Assembly (NCBI GenBank): GCA_949825025.1
Contig: OX463781.1
Span: 33,183,221-33,247,220 of the forward strand
Length of the DNA stretch: 64,000 nt
Source: Siphlonurus alternatus
Taxonomy: Eukaryota; Arthropoda; Insecta; Ephemeroptera; Siphlonuridae
Direction: 5' to 3'
A program made the position numbers and the translations under genes. The notes under the pieces are model-generated. The model saw nothing but the letters and a program-made list of their open reading frames with translations. It was not told where the DNA came from and did not search any database. Positions 1 to 33,200 of the stretch are shown here, in pieces; position 1 is the stretch's first letter; each line of letters begins with the position of its first letter.

Positions 1-2591
1 GCCCGAGGAGCTCGCTCGTCCGGCAGATATCGCATTGTCATCGAGGCCCGCGTCCTTCATTGACGCATGCCTATCTCTTTGTGTTTACGTAATTTCCGTG
101 TTATTTTTATGTGTAGAAATTAAATTTACTGACAATACGATATATGATAGCATTGATAGCGCATATCCGTTTATTGCTTAATGAAACTATGCTGTGTTCA
201 GAGCAAAACCGCCGCCACAGCTTTTCTATACATTGCATTGATGTGCCATGGCCACAGCTTTTATGATTATTTAGTATTTCACAAGGATGGAAAATTACCG
301 TTTATGTCCTGCATATACTTGAATTTCCGATATAATTTCCACAACGTCGCTGCTCATCGCCAGTAAATTGTTGGAATAGTTGCATATGATCTACTATATC
401 AGAACCAAAAAGGTGTACCCATCTCTTTATGGGACTTGTATAAAATATATGCTATTCACGGGACTGTTCACCTTTTTTAATCCGATATAATAATATAACT
501 AATATTGTGAATAGAACAGTTAAAAACACAATATGTAATTTAATTAATGATCAAATAACTTCTGAAATGTAAAGCCTATCAATCATTTTAAAACTACAAT
601 ATACAAATTCATAATACGTATATTAGTAATTTAGAATATTCTCAATAGATTTTGATAATTCATTACAAAGAAGCTCCGTGCACAAGCAAGCTGAGCTGGA
701 CAGCTGACCACGTGACAGGTGAGGTGCATCTCCATGACCGCCCGCCGTAATCCTCCCTTTGTCCGCGATCATCAGCAATCCCTTGAAATCGCATCAACCC
801 GTGGTGACAAATATCACAAATTTTCAATTTGAAAAGGTCTCGGTAATCCTGTTAAAATACACGAGTTTTAAAATAATTTCATTTTTATGTTACAGTTTAC
901 AAGTATGTGTTTTGTAGTGGTAAGGTTCATTAGCAGTTTTATTTGTGGACATTTCATCATGATGACTTGAACCGGGAAGTCAGAATTCATGTCGTATAAG
1001 GATTTTTAAAAAATAAACTTGAAATTAACAGTGTTTTTTTTTTTTTTTTTTAAATATACGGTCAACTTAATTTGTAGTTTAAAGTTATTGATGGAGCTTT
1101 AAGCAGGCATAAAAAATGAATTTTATACGAAACTAACATGATTTTTCCCCCCGATATTTTTGTAGAGTGAGAACAAAATTAATGCTATATTTCCAAATTT
1201 TGAATGCCTATTATATTAAAAATTTAAAATTAAAGGCCTTTAAAAATTAAGTTTAAATGATGTGAATGGGGCTAACTAAATATTTTACACACAAACAAAA
1301 GGTCATGACCATGACGTCACAGCATGTTTCACCTTGATTCTGAATAATATTATATTTGTTTTATAGACATCAAAATATTTTTAAAAAGTATTATGTTACC
1401 CTTAATTTCACATAATGTAATTTACATTATTACATTTATTATTAACTTTTAATTTTCAATACATTAAAATGTTGGACAATTTATTTTTGTCATTTTTTCA
1501 TTTTCGTAACGTCTCTGCATGTAAGGACATTCGCCCTTTTATAATATGGCTAATGTATTGTACATGAGGCTTTTTCGTGCTATACCATGACAATGACATT
1601 AAAAAAAATCTTTATTTTTTCATGTATGTATGTCAGAATTTATTGTCAGATTACATTATTATTTTATTTAATGAGCGTCGTTTTGCAATTCAATTTCTTT
1701 GATGACACTAAACTTCCTGCTGTTGTTGCATGTTTACTTTCTCGAGATATCGACTGTCACTTCTACTGTAGTAGATTTAATTTGCGGTGCCACCATTACC
1801 TGCACTCTGTGAATGGAGCCGAGTAGGAGGAGGGAGGGAAAGGGGGAGGGGCAATTTGCATGGCAAGGAAGGCGGCGGGTGGCCGGGAGTCCAAGACGGC
1901 CTTGACTAGGAGAGGACTAATTAATTGACGGAGATCGGAGCTAACTTGTTTACAAATGTTACGACATTAATATGTAAACTGGATTAAAAATACGGAAAGG
2001 AGTAACAGCAAACTTGATTACTTAACTTACCGGGGTAAATTTAGACCTTGTTTACCTTTTGATATCAGCTGTGTATGTATTTTTATAACCCCGATTTAAC
2101 TGCACTACTAAATATAACTGTAGTGATTAACTATAATTAGCTTATTAATAGTATTATCTCATCAACACGAGTACATTTTCAATTAACAAGAGCCGCCTGG
2201 TCATTTCATCTCGCCTGGAGGTTGTAAAAATGCTCATGGTTACGTGGCTTGTATACATGTATTAGAATGTGTGTCAGTTTAATAAAAAAAATAACTATAA
2301 TGAAATATTTCATGTTGATAAAATACGTGTTTTTTTACAGTATCAAAATTGTAAATAAATTCATAAATTATATATAATCTCCCGTAAGAATTTAAGTTAC
2401 TCGACTGAGTAGAAATTACCACAATCTCCCTAAAAAACGTAATTAAGTATTTAGGCCATTCACTCACCATACCATCCTATCCAAACCTATGTAAAAAAAA
2501 AAAAAAAAAAACTGCTTTTTTGGCATTATAGAATTTTTTAGAAGAAAATAAACTCTTGATAAATTATAAATAATAATAATAATATTAATAA
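1..2591. other. Upstream AT-rich DNA, no gene identified
   Basis: I see no convincing exon here. The short open frames have no recognisable domains and no matching splice sites. The missing 5' exon of the homeobox gene must end in phase 1, but no candidate with a start codon and a good donor stands out. A GC-richer patch near 1805-1935 contains an octamer ATTTGCAT (1854-1861) followed by TAATTAATT-type homeodomain sites, and a CRE-like TGACGTCA lies near 1312. These could be regulatory, but that is inference only. A second GC-richer patch is at 680-800. Confidence 0.5.
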
Positions 2592-3557
2592 TACAGACGT
2601 GGAGCGTTTTTGTTCAGTGCAGCTGAAAGGGCAGCGCAAATCCTTGGGTTAGAGCTGGACTTGGCACAGCCGGATGCGAGGCCAGGCGAGAATCTCGCGG
2701 GGTTGCCTCGTGCTGTGGCTAAGAAGAGGGTGTGGGAGGCGGAGTGTAGGATGCTGATGCAAGGGCACATGGAGAAGAACATGCACAGTGTGTTTTTCAA
2801 GAACATCGAGAGCTTGGGCCTGAGCAGGGAGCGGACCTTTGCCTTCCTTCAATCCTCCGGCTTGACATCTGAGGCTGAGAGCAATATCATCAAGATGCAA
2901 GATGGTGTGTTTGCGACCCTTGCGTACCAGCAGGTCGTGTTTGGGTGTCACTTGGATGCCAAGTGTTGGGCGTGTTTCCGATTCCCCGAGACCATCATGC
3001 ATCTGCTCTCTGCCTGTTCATTCTACGCCAGGACTCTGTACATTGAGCGGCATAATTCTGCATTGAGAGTGCTTTATTTCCACCTAAGGCACTATTTTGG
3101 TATTGACGAAACGCCTGTCATACCATTCGCTCCGGGGGACGTAGAGGCAGTGGTAGAGAACGACCAGGTGAAGATCTTCTGGAATTACTCGTTTCCTACC
3201 ACTCGCCAGCTCCATGCTACCAAGCCAGACATTGTTCTGCTTGAGAAGCGCAAGAAGGTCATGACAGTGATTGAATTTTCTGCTCCTGCGGAGCACAACA
3301 TCACTGACAAGTACACAGAAAAGCGCGACAAGTATCGAGACCTTGTCATGGACTTGCGACAAAGCTACCGGGGACATTCGGTGTCTCTTGTTGTCCTGTT
3401 GGTTGGCGTGATGGGCGGGGTGCCTGACACACTACTCTCTGGGCTTCGGCAAGTACCAGGTTGCCGTGGATCCGCTGAGCGGCTGGCGGATGCCATGCAG
3501 AAGGCAGTGTTGCTGGGCTCTCTTCGTCTCCTTCGCGCGCATGGGGAGGTTGGGTGA
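2592..3557 (+). CDS. C-terminal fragment of retrotransposon polyprotein (zinc knuckle plus restriction-like endonuclease)
   Basis: This frame stays open for about 321 codons with no internal stop. No genuine start codon is implied, because the 5' part of the element is lost. In the middle, CWACFRFPETIMHLLSAC gives a CxxC...H...C zinc-binding pattern typical of the end of R2-like proteins. It is followed by KPDIVLLEK and VIEFSAP, the PD-(D/E)XK core of the restriction-like endonuclease, and then by a K..KY segment (EKRDKYRDL). In complete elements this domain nicks target DNA to prime reverse transcription. The fragment lacks reverse transcriptase and is probably inert. A host gene is unlikely given the missing start and the A-rich tail. 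Confidence 0.72.
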   Translation, partial: YRRGAFLFSAAERAAQILGLELDLAQPDARPGENLAGLPRAVAKKRVWEAECRMLMQGHMEKNMHSVFFKNIESLGLSRERTFAFLQSSGLTSEAESNIIKMQDGVFATLAYQQVVFGCHLDAKCWACFRFPETIMHLLSACSFYARTLYIERHNSALRVLYFHLRHYFGIDETPVIPFAPGDVEAVVENDQVKIFWNYSFPTTRQLHATKPDIVLLEKRKKVMTVIEFSAPAEHNITDKYTEKRDKYRDLVMDLRQSYRGHSVSLVVLLVGVMGGVPDTLLSGLRQVPGCRGSAERLADAMQKAVLLGSLRLLRAHGEVG

Positions 3558-3736
3558 GGTGCACCCATAAAAATAGAAAAGGCAGCCCTGGAGTTTACTG
3601 CACGAGAGTGCGGAGCGTCGGGGTCGAGTTTCTCTAGCTGTTAAAGTTGTTAGAGGAGGAATACTCTGTTTTACATGGAGCCTGTACTTTCAACTTTGGC
3701 ATGCTGGGGAAAAAAAAAATTAATAATAATAATAAG
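2592..3736 (+). mobile_element. 5'-truncated non-LTR retrotransposon with restriction-like endonuclease
   Basis: The fragment contains one open frame, about 160 bp of 3' UTR, and an A-rich tail at 3711-3720 that runs into AAT repeats. Similar AAT-repeat DNA flanks it on both sides (about 2568-2593 and 3718-3736), consistent with insertion into, or duplication of, an AAT-rich target. The GC content is far above that of the surrounding DNA. The reverse transcriptase domain is missing, so the copy is truncated at its 5' end, as is usual for target-primed insertions. The encoded C-terminus resembles R2/R4/NeSL-type elements. Confidence 0.75.
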
Positions 3737-5573
3737 TTTATTACAAAAAATTTAGCGAGATCTGATGTACGTGGCTAATACGTCTGTTCTAAGAAGAGAA
3801 ACTTCAAGTTGATAATTATATATATATGCTATAAAGTATAAACTATAAACAAAAATTAAACCTCAAGTTCCAAAAAGTTTTTCCATGCTAAGTGCGCGCC
3901 TTGTGTATCATGAGTAAACTTATTATTTATGCAACTTTTTATTTATCCTATGAGCTTGTAAGAAGTATATAGAACTGGTTGCATACCTACGAGGCGAGGA
4001 GATTAAAAAGGCTGCAAACTGACACTTTATTATTGTTTGAGTGCACAATTGAAATTTCAATTATGTTATTCCAGCACTTGTATTTCAAATGCGGTACTTG
4101 ATTCCCTAGTTGTCGAGTTTAATTTATTCAAGGGGCCTCGAGCGATTTTCATCGTCACGACAACAGATGGGTGGTTGTCATTCAAATCAACCCGTTGCTG
4201 CTGAAATGTGCAGGGTCACCACGTCACCTTACGTGGGGTGTGACGTCACAAATACACTTGACTCCCGCCCTCGTGTGTGCTTGTCCAAGTTCAAGTGTTG
4301 TTGGGAAAAAAAATAATATTTAGACAAATTTTAACACTATAATATTAGCTATTTACATTTTTCTTGTCATCGTCATAATTATATATACGACACTACTTCA
4401 CTGTTTTGTTATACAATTGACAGTAAAATCAATGCATTAATTAATTGCGCATCAGTGATGTTTACAGTTGAGGATCACGTGATATATACACATTTCTACT
4501 GATGGAAATAATGTTTATTATAATATAAATAGAAAGGGGGTGATTATTGTGACAGCGGATAATCAATATAAAATATTATAATATAACATATATTATTATA
4601 TTATATTTAATTGACCTATATTATGATATATTGTGGTAAAAAAGTACCATAACTAAAAAAAATGGCAATTACTTAAGGATTATTGCCACTATGGCAATGT
4701 TTTTTTGATGGTAAAAAAATATAAAATTTAGATCAGAACATAGAGAAGAAAATGACTGTTCACTTTCTGAAGTAAAAAAGTAATTTATATATATATTCAG
4801 TCCAGTTTTTGAGATATTAAATTTTTTAGTTGAAAACGATACTGATTTGACTTGATTTGACTAATGGCCGCCGGATTTCCAATTCTCACTATTTATATCC
4901 TGAATATCTAAAAAAACAGACCGACTTTTGCTTCATTTTTTTCGCTGAATATTTATGTTGTAATGTAAGGAAGGTTTATTTTAATTTTCAGAGTTCTTCA
5001 TCATCTCCTATAAGACTAGTGACAATAATTATCTTTTATAAAATTGAACTGTTGAGAGTTTTTCCCAGGAAAGATTTTATAAGCAGTTTAAAATTCTGTG
5101 CTGTAGTGTAAACAAAAGTGATTATCATTAAGATTATATAATATGAAACGCTGAAGTATATAACAACGAATTATTGTGCTAGAAAGATCCTAGCAACACC
5201 TCATTCCTATATAGCCAATAAGCTAATTGTTGCTAAATAAATTTGATCCATGTCTCTTCAAATTTGTGCTTGTGCTGGGTGATATTGTTTCAGCATATGG
5301 AGAATCGGCCCCGCAATATTTTTATTGAAGCGTGAAGATTCATGTTGTTTCGAGCTTTTTAACATATTTTTTCTAGTGCAGGAACTATGTGGCAAATAAC
5401 TTTATTTCTTGATAAAAAATTGTTTCTATAAAGAGCAGGAATATATTTAAAATGATACCAGTTACACTAGTTGTCTTGACCGAGTGTAGTTTAATTTGAA
5501 GATTACTGTGAAGGTTATGCAATGAACAAAATGCTATTGTTTCATGGAGGAGGAAGGGGACCATGCAAATCTT
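3737..5573. other. AT-rich DNA, no gene identified
   Basis: No exon is supported. A perfect CRE-like GTGACGTCAC (4239-4248) lies in a GC-richer patch at 4135-4300 and might be an enhancer, which is inference. The rest is AT-rich DNA with short A/T runs. Confidence 0.4.
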
Positions 5574-5719
5574 GAGGTATTCCTTTGTCTCCAGCCATGA
5601 CAGGATGACAGGCCAATGTGCTGGTGTGTTAGGGTTTAAAAAAACCTCCAAGAATCTTAAACCGGCCCTTTGGTATCCATTTATCCCTGGTTATAACAGG
5701 TTATGTGCTGGTGTTTCAG

Positions 5720-25971
<20,252 letters not shown>

Positions 25972-26660
25972 AGCTCCCCTCCCCGAGGCCTCGAGGCCCC
26001 CCGCCCCTCGCCCCGTTTGCGTGACTTGCTTGCTAGCTTACAGGCGCTCCCAGGGACCTTGACAGTTACGGTGACCAACACCTCATCTTCCCTCAAGTGA
26101 GGTCCCTACTAGTAGAGGAACTGTTTTCAGGGATCGATTCACTACATCAGCCATAAGCTGTCTTCAATTACAAGTCAAAATTGTCATCATGAAAATTTAG
26201 CCTCGTTACATTTCTTTTAAGGACAAAATGTTGTAATCAGTAGAAAACATTGGGCTTTATAAGTTTATACTGCATGAAGAAATCACTTTACTTACAAAGC
26301 GTTTATTGTTGGTTTGAATCTTAAATATTACAGGTGAGTGATACAGTGAGATAAATCATACAGTCAGATGACTAATGTATTTATCCATCCGAAATCAATT
26401 CGTAATTTAACAGTTTAAAAAAAAAAAAAAACATCAATATGTGTTGGAAAACATGAGGCTTTGTATTGACATGGCAGCTGTGTCTCTACTACAAATATAA
26501 TTACATATAATACAATGTGGTAAAACAAGGTTAGGTTTCTTTTGGGTATTTTTTCTGTGAATGGAGATTCAATAAACAATAGCAAACATACTGTAGAATA
26601 ATTGCTGCCTGTACACCTTGGGACACAATAAACTTAACTTCTTACAAATTTTTTTGAGCT
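25972..26660 (+). other. Probable 3' UTR of homeobox gene
   Basis: After the TAG, GC-rich sequence fades into AT-rich sequence. AATAAA signals occur at 26571-26576 and 26627-26632, the likely polyadenylation region. The exact cleavage site cannot be fixed. Confidence 0.55.
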
Positions 26661-27663
26661 TTAGCCCCAAGAAATATAGATTTGTATTTTGGAGGAGGTA
26701 AAGAAAGTACCCATGGTTTAGCTATAACAAAAAAGTTTCAATTCACTTCGACTCTACAGGACAACCTCCAAGATAGCAAGGGTGACGTTCGTGCTGTTCC
26801 AAAGTGTACAGTTCAAGCTGCAATGCAATGCTTCAAATTTATACACGGAAAGAAAACTTTATAACTGGGGGGAGAATATTTCATTTTCAGGATAATGCGA
26901 AATTTTGAAATGATAGTTAAGTTAAAACTTTACAATGAAAGCAATGTCACGCAAACGTGTGCGAGTCCTCATGGAAGATAAGTTATTTTTAGTGCTGCTC
27001 TAAAAAAACAGCTGGACGATTGGCCTCGTGACCCGACCCCGCCCCTTCCACCACTCGGTCAGCAGCAAGTCGTACTATTGTGTGGCTGGGACGAGCGAAT
27101 GTAAAGTTTTGCAAATATAAGCAGAATTATCTGCAAACATGCAGCTAAACGGGTCACCTTTGATTTGACCTTTGTTGGAATATAGTGCCCTCTTGCGTCT
27201 TTTCCTCGAGTTACTACGATCATTAGACTAATTGACTTCCCCCTCCCCCTCCCCTCAATCTGATCTCGATGTGAATGCAGTGTTATCAAAAATTCAAGTG
27301 CGTGTGCAAAGTGAATGTTTAATTTTAGATCAAACTTTATCAATAAAAAAACTCGTACTTAATTAAATTATTATCTCTAGTCACAACATGTTATAAAATT
27401 ATTATTTCAAATGTACAAAAATGTGTTACTTCTAAGTCACGCTATTGTGGTAGTATCGAAGAGGTACAAGTGTTAATAATGTATTGCAGTAGATTCAATT
27501 TAAAATATCATGGCATCAGAGAGCAATTTTCAATATATTTTCGTCAGCTTTTCTGTAACAGCAGTCCACAAATGGCACAAAAATGAGAACATCCCGGATT
27601 TCACGAGTCTTTGCTTTACACAAATTTGCAAACTTGACACAGCGAAGCTTCAAAAAAAAAAAA

Positions 27664-27696
<33 letters not shown>

Positions 27697-29640
27697 CAAG
27701 AAATTTTGGATGCTTCGTTTTTGTTCAAACATCACTTTTGATTAATTATAATGGACACATGTGTCCTTTTCTATCCGCCACGACAGAAAATATGTGTTAA
27801 TTTCAAGGGATAATACACACTTAATTATTTAAGTTGGAGCGTTTATAATTTTTGTATATAGTAATCATTTTAATTGTGTATATTAATAAAATTGCTCCAT
27901 GTTCCTATATAATAAAAAAACATAAAAATGTGTGCAATTTCTGAGTTGACAGGTTGACACTTAACCAAATATCAAGTTTCATGAAACGTAATATTAATAT
28001 ACTTTTTATTTTAGAATGTGGTTTATGTATCACTTAAATGTCTTGTAAATAATACATCTATTGTGAGAATAAATGATTTTTCATGTAACAGTGGCCTTGT
28101 CACTTCATACAGATCTAAAAACAAACTATCAGCAGTCAATTCCTCTTTTTGTGTACTGATGTAAAACTTCAAATAACTTGAAAGTTTCCACCAAAGACTT
28201 CTCCAGCAACTAGCAATCTCCCGCACAAACTCATGCAAAGTATAAGAGTTTCCTCGCAATGCAATTTTAATTCAGGTTTTAGGTATTACATCCTTCCAAG
28301 CAGCTATGCTACAGAAAATTTTCTTCAATCACTGAGAAAAATAGTTAAAGAGTAACTTTTGAAATCAAAAGTTTAACACTGGTGGATCTATGCCAGCCCC
28401 AAATTCTTTTAAAAGTTAAGTACTCAAGTACATTGAAATGTACCTTGTATAATATATCAGAAAGTAAAGAGTCAGAAGATAAAATGCTATCGACTTCGGT
28501 GTAGTATTGTATGAGCTGCAATGCCTAGAATGTCACTGTTTTAAATATAAAATTCTAAGTAGTAACTCCTTAAAATTGTAAGCAGCGAGCTCTCTATGGC
28601 TTTATGTCACAAGTGCTACTTTGTTAAGCTGTAAACTCTTTAGGTTTTTAAGCGTAATAACATTACTTTAAAAGTAGAATACTACTTTACTTTTTATTGA
28701 ATGTACTTTTTATTTTTAAGTACATAATGGGTAAGATTCAATGTATCAAACCATTATTTTTCAAGAAATATCTACATTACTTATTATAGAGTAAACTATA
28801 TTATTTTATCTACTTAAGCAATAGAAAGCTACCTGTTAATCTTTTTGCTTTCAATGCATGCAATAACTTAACATGTTAAATATTTACTATTTTCATGGCA
28901 AATGTGTAGCAACTTAAATCATAAATGAATATATTGTTCAGTTGGATTCATTCATCGACTAACATGAAGTAAAAGCATTAAAGTACTGTTTCAAGTAAAC
29001 TTCAATGCTTTTGCTTTGTGTCAATATATAAATTGATCCAACTCCACATTGCTACAAAAAAAGTCACAGTTACAACAGATTTGGAATCGTTATATTAAAA
29101 ATAGTAAATATAAATAAAGACATAAAAATAATAACTACATCATAACTTAATCAATGAAAAAAATGAATATGATTACAATATACAATTTATTGAAATAAAT
29201 GGACATATAGAAATAGCATACATAATAAACCTTGCTTATTTAACAAAACATCAGAGCAGCGTATTATATGATGTTGCATGATGTGTTGAAATTACAATTT
29301 AATAACTATGAAAACATTATCTACACGGAACTTCTATTCTGCAGACGCTGCAGCTCAGTGCACAGGTTTCCTGGAACCTGAAAGTAACATTAAAATCATG
29401 CTTAAAAAAATTGTCATAGGAATTTCATTACTATTAAAAATATGGGGCGTGAAAAAATTATGAACATACTTTGCTGCTTCACAAATATTTTTTTTAATGC
29501 CGTTGTTTAAAAGTTTTCCTGTATATAAAACTTTTGTTATGACGAATAAAAAAAAATGCACATTTTAATTTTCAGTGAATAAAATTATTTGAAAATTTTA
29601 AATAATATTCAATAATTTCACATATTTTCATGGAAATTTC
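26661..29640. other. Intergenic AT-rich DNA
   Basis: No gene is supported. There is a short (TAA)n tract at 27666-27693, a degenerate hairpin at 28941-29042, and G/C-poor sequence otherwise. The open frames here lack domains and splice context. Confidence 0.5.
28941..29042. repeat. Degenerate hairpin MITE
   Basis: The arms run from GTTGGATTCATTCATC to GTAAAAGCATTAAAGT, and from ACTTCAATGCTTTTGC to AATTGATCCAAC. They pair imperfectly (roughly three quarters of positions) around a loop of about 12 bases. Confidence 0.5.
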
Positions 29641-29644
29641 CCCA

Positions 29645-30350
29645 CGCCCCAAACTTTTTTTTTTTTTTTGCCCATGTAACATTAATCACTAATCAGATTT
29701 GCAGATTTGTCCATTGGACCGAAGTTGACTTTGCCCATGACCAGGGAGGGGGGGGGGTATTTTTTTTTTCACTTAACCAAAAGTTTGTCGTCCTGAATCG
29801 AGATGGTAAAAAAAAAAAAAAATTTGGGGAGGGGTGGGAAAAATTTCCCCCCACCCCATTTTTTTTTTTTTTTTTTGCCCACGGAACAATAATCTCTAAT
29901 CAGATTTACAGATATGCCCATAGGGCCGAAGTTGACTTTGCCAATGACCCGGGAGGGGGGGTATTTTTTTTCTTCGCCAAAAGATTGTCGTCCTGAATCG
30001 AGATGGTAAAAAAAAAAAAAATTGGGAGGGGTGGGAAAAATTTTCCCCCACCCCAAAATTTTTTTTTTTGCCCACGGAACAATAATCTCTAATCAGATTT
30101 GCAGATATGCCCATAGGACCGAAGTTGACTTTGCCCATGACCCGGGAGGGGAGGGGGGTATTTTTTTTCACTTCACCGTCCCTTCGTCGTCCACAATCAA
30201 GATAGTGAAAAAAAAATATTTTTTGGGGGGTTGGGGAAATTGGGGGGGGGGGTCACCCTTCCCGGATGTTATTTTTGCCCATGCGAACCGAATCACCGAT
30301 CAGATTTGCAAAGTTGCCCATTGGGCCGAAGTTGGGTTTGCCCACATATA
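29645..30350 (+). repeat. Four tandem copies of a repeat of about 200 bp
   Basis: Each copy contains TTTT...GCCCA, AATCAGATTTGCA, CCGAAGTTG(A/G)(C/G)TTTGCC, CATGACC(C/A)GG-like and G-run blocks, then a pyrimidine-rich part with TCGTCGTCC. Equivalent GCCCA positions are 29670, 29877, 30070 and 30277, giving periods of 207, 193 and 207. Homopolymer runs of T, A and G differ between copies. It is non-coding. Confidence 0.8.
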
Positions 30351-30773
30351 TGTAGTATGTAGTGGCAATTGTAGTAACGTGGAAATTAAAACAAAAATAA
30401 TACTTAACAACTATAAAACAAAACTTTTAAAACGGGTTTGATTCCGATGTTAGCATCCCACGTATAAATTTTGACTACACTTTGGGCTTATCAGCTCAAA
30501 TAAGACCAAAATTTTGCTAGCCCAATTAGACTCCGACAGGCACCTAATTGGCCGATTTTGGGCAAATCTGGGCCAGCAAAAAAAGTAACATTGAGCTGTA
30601 ATAGCCCAATATAACCCTAACTGGACCAATACACCACTTAATCCATAGCTCTATGTAGCTCATTATGGATCAGTTTGAACCAACTATGCCATGCTTAAAC
30701 AAGCTGGAAATGGACCAAATTTGCCCAAACTTGACCTTTTCTACCCTGGTTGTCCCCAGTACGCTTATATAGC

Positions 30774-31262
30774 TCAAAATAGACCAAAACAGCTTAAAAT
30801 GGACCTCTTTTGCCCAAAGATGTGCCGATCCACCCTGAATGTACTGCATTGGCTAAGGTAGCCCAAAGTGGACCAAAACAGCTTAAAATGGACCTCTTTT
30901 GCCCAAAGATGTGCCGATCTACCCTGAATATACTGCATTGGTTTAGGTAGCCCAAAGTGGACCAAACCAGCTTAAAATGGACCTCTTTTGCCCAAAGATG
31001 TGCCGATCCACCCTGAATGTACTGCATTGGTAAAGGTAGCCCAAAGTGGACCAAAACAGCTTAAAATGGACCTCTTTTGCCCAAAGATGTGCCGATCCAC
31101 CCTGAATGTACTGCATTGATAAAGGTAGCCCAAAGTGGACCAAACCAGCTTAAAATGGACCTCTTTTGCCCAAAGATGTGCCGATCCACCCTGAATGTAC
31201 TGCATTGGTTTAGGTAGCTCAAAGTGAACCAAAAAAGCTTAAAATGGACCTCTTTGGCCCAA
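30774..31262 (-). repeat. 89-bp tandem array, left block
   Basis: The word GGACCTCTTT occurs at 30801, 30890, 30979, 31068 and 31157, with a variant at 31246: exactly 89 bp apart each time. Since 89 is not a multiple of three, the open frames across it rotate through all three readings of the unit and are not protein-coding. Confidence 0.93.
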
Positions 31263-32469
31263 AGATGTGCTTATTCAACTTGAATGTACTGCATTACAAA
31301 CAGTAGCTAAAAATAGACTAAAATAGCTCAAAATGGTCTTCTTTCCTCTGAATGTATTACATTCTTTACCTTAACTATCGCTTCATAAAACAAACGAAAA
31401 TAGATGAAGATAGAAATATTTTGCCTACATGTGCCTTTTATTACCATGAATGCATTCTATCAATTAGTTGATACTTGAAGCTCAAAGTTGATAAAAGTGC
31501 TATAAAATAATATAATTTATTCATGGTTAAGAGATAGGGAAAATCAGTATTGTCATCATGCTGATGCATGCATACCAGACACTAATAATACAAAGGAATA
31601 CTTGGCCGACTGTGAGGGGAAGAGACTGGCCCAAGAATCACATGGTATGCATATTAAATGAGGTGTATGTTTATTCTGTTCTTTTATCATATACGTACAA
31701 ATAACGTACTGAATGCATATTATTTGCACACGGTAAATACAGTATGCATACAGTACGTATGTAAGAGGTCATTGTAACAATTCTATTAGTAATTAGAGAG
31801 CATAATATCCTGAATGAAATACAGTTTCATTTATTATAGCTGTGAAATTGTTATTAAAATTGTAAAAAGTGCCACTTACCGCAATTTTAGAACAAAATTA
31901 ACCTTTGTTCATTTATTTCCTTACATTTTGGCTGTGTAGAACTGCTTTTTTCTTCAAAATTGTGGAAGAATAGGCTGAGGAACTGCATTGTTAGCAGCTT
32001 AAACCTATTAGGAGAGATATGCCACCCGGTGGCATGAACAGAAAAACATTTCCCGATCAACTTTAACCCTGAGATATTGATGTATATAGACTATATACAT
32101 GTATGCTTACCTTGGCAGATGATTAACGCATTACTACACTAAAGAAAACCTTAAAAATATAGATACATGACACTACTTATGACACTATAAGAAATATACA
32201 TACTGCAACAACAACAAACATTGTCAACTGTCACAAGTCAGATGGAAAACCGGTAGAGAAATGAATTCAAATGAACCAATCAGAGCGATCGGAAGTTCGG
32301 AACCGATCGGAAACCATCGGAAACGCGCTAAATTAATCTCCAAAAGTCTACAAATGGCGAAATCTTTGTAAACATGACAGACGACTTAATTAATTCTGAT
32401 AAATATAATAGACCCAGCTTATAGATGAGGTCTATTTTAATTAAGTTGTAATGGTTCACTTTAAGTTAC

Positions 32470-33200
32470 CTAAACCAATGCAGTATGCATACATTCAGGG
32501 CGGATCGGCACATCTCTGGGCAAAAGAGGTCCATTTGAAGCTGTTTTGGTCCACTTTGGGCTCCCAAAGATGTGCCGATCCACCCTGAATGTACTGCATT
32601 GGTAAAGGTAGCCCAAAGTGGACCAAAACAGCTTAAAATGGACCTCTTTTGCCCAAAGATGTGCCGATCCACCCTGAATGTACTGCATTGGCTAAGGTAG
32701 CCCAAAATGGACCAAAACAGCTTAAAATGGACCTCTTTTGCCCAAAGATGTGCCGATCCACCCTGAATGTACTGCATTGGTTAAGGTAGCCCAAAGTGGA
32801 CCAAAACAGCTTAAAATGGACCTTTTTTGCCCAAAGATGTGCCGATCCACCCTGAATGTACTGCATTGGTTAAGGTGGAGCTACCTTAACCAATGCAGTA
32901 CATTCAGGGTAAATCGACACATCTTTGGGCAAAAGAGGTCCATTTTAAGCTGTTTTGGTCCACTTTGGGCTACCTAAACCAATGCAGTACATTCAGGGTG
33001 GATCGGCACATCTTTGGGCAAAAGAGGTCCATTTTAAGCTGTTTTGGTCCACTTTGGGCTACCTTAACCAATGTAGTACATTCAGGGTGGATCGGCACAT
33101 CTTTGGGCAAAAGAGGTCCATTTTAAGCTGTTTTGGTTCATTTTGGGCTATATACCTAACCAATGCAGTACATTCAGGGAGGGAAAAAACCTCTTTGGGC
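32470..33200. repeat. 89-bp array, right block with orientation switches
   Basis: A single inverted unit (32470-32566) is followed by about three and a half units in the left-block orientation (32567-32877) and about three and a half inverted units (32880-33190). The units are again spaced 89 bp apart (32640, 32729, 32818; 32939, 33028, 33117). The switch near 32863-32900 is a palindrome: GCATTGGTTAAGGT, a short spacer, ACCTTAACCAATGC. Degenerate units fade out to about 33,590. Confidence 0.88.

Noticed and set aside
181..2470. Candidate first exon of the homeobox gene
   Set aside because: No frame with a start codon ends at a good donor in phase 1 with Prop-like residues; the CAG/GTGAGG near 717 has no convincing coding sequence before it.
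2649..3568. Minus-strand frames opposite the retrotransposon fragment
   Set aside because: They are antisense shadows of the endonuclease frame and contain no domain.
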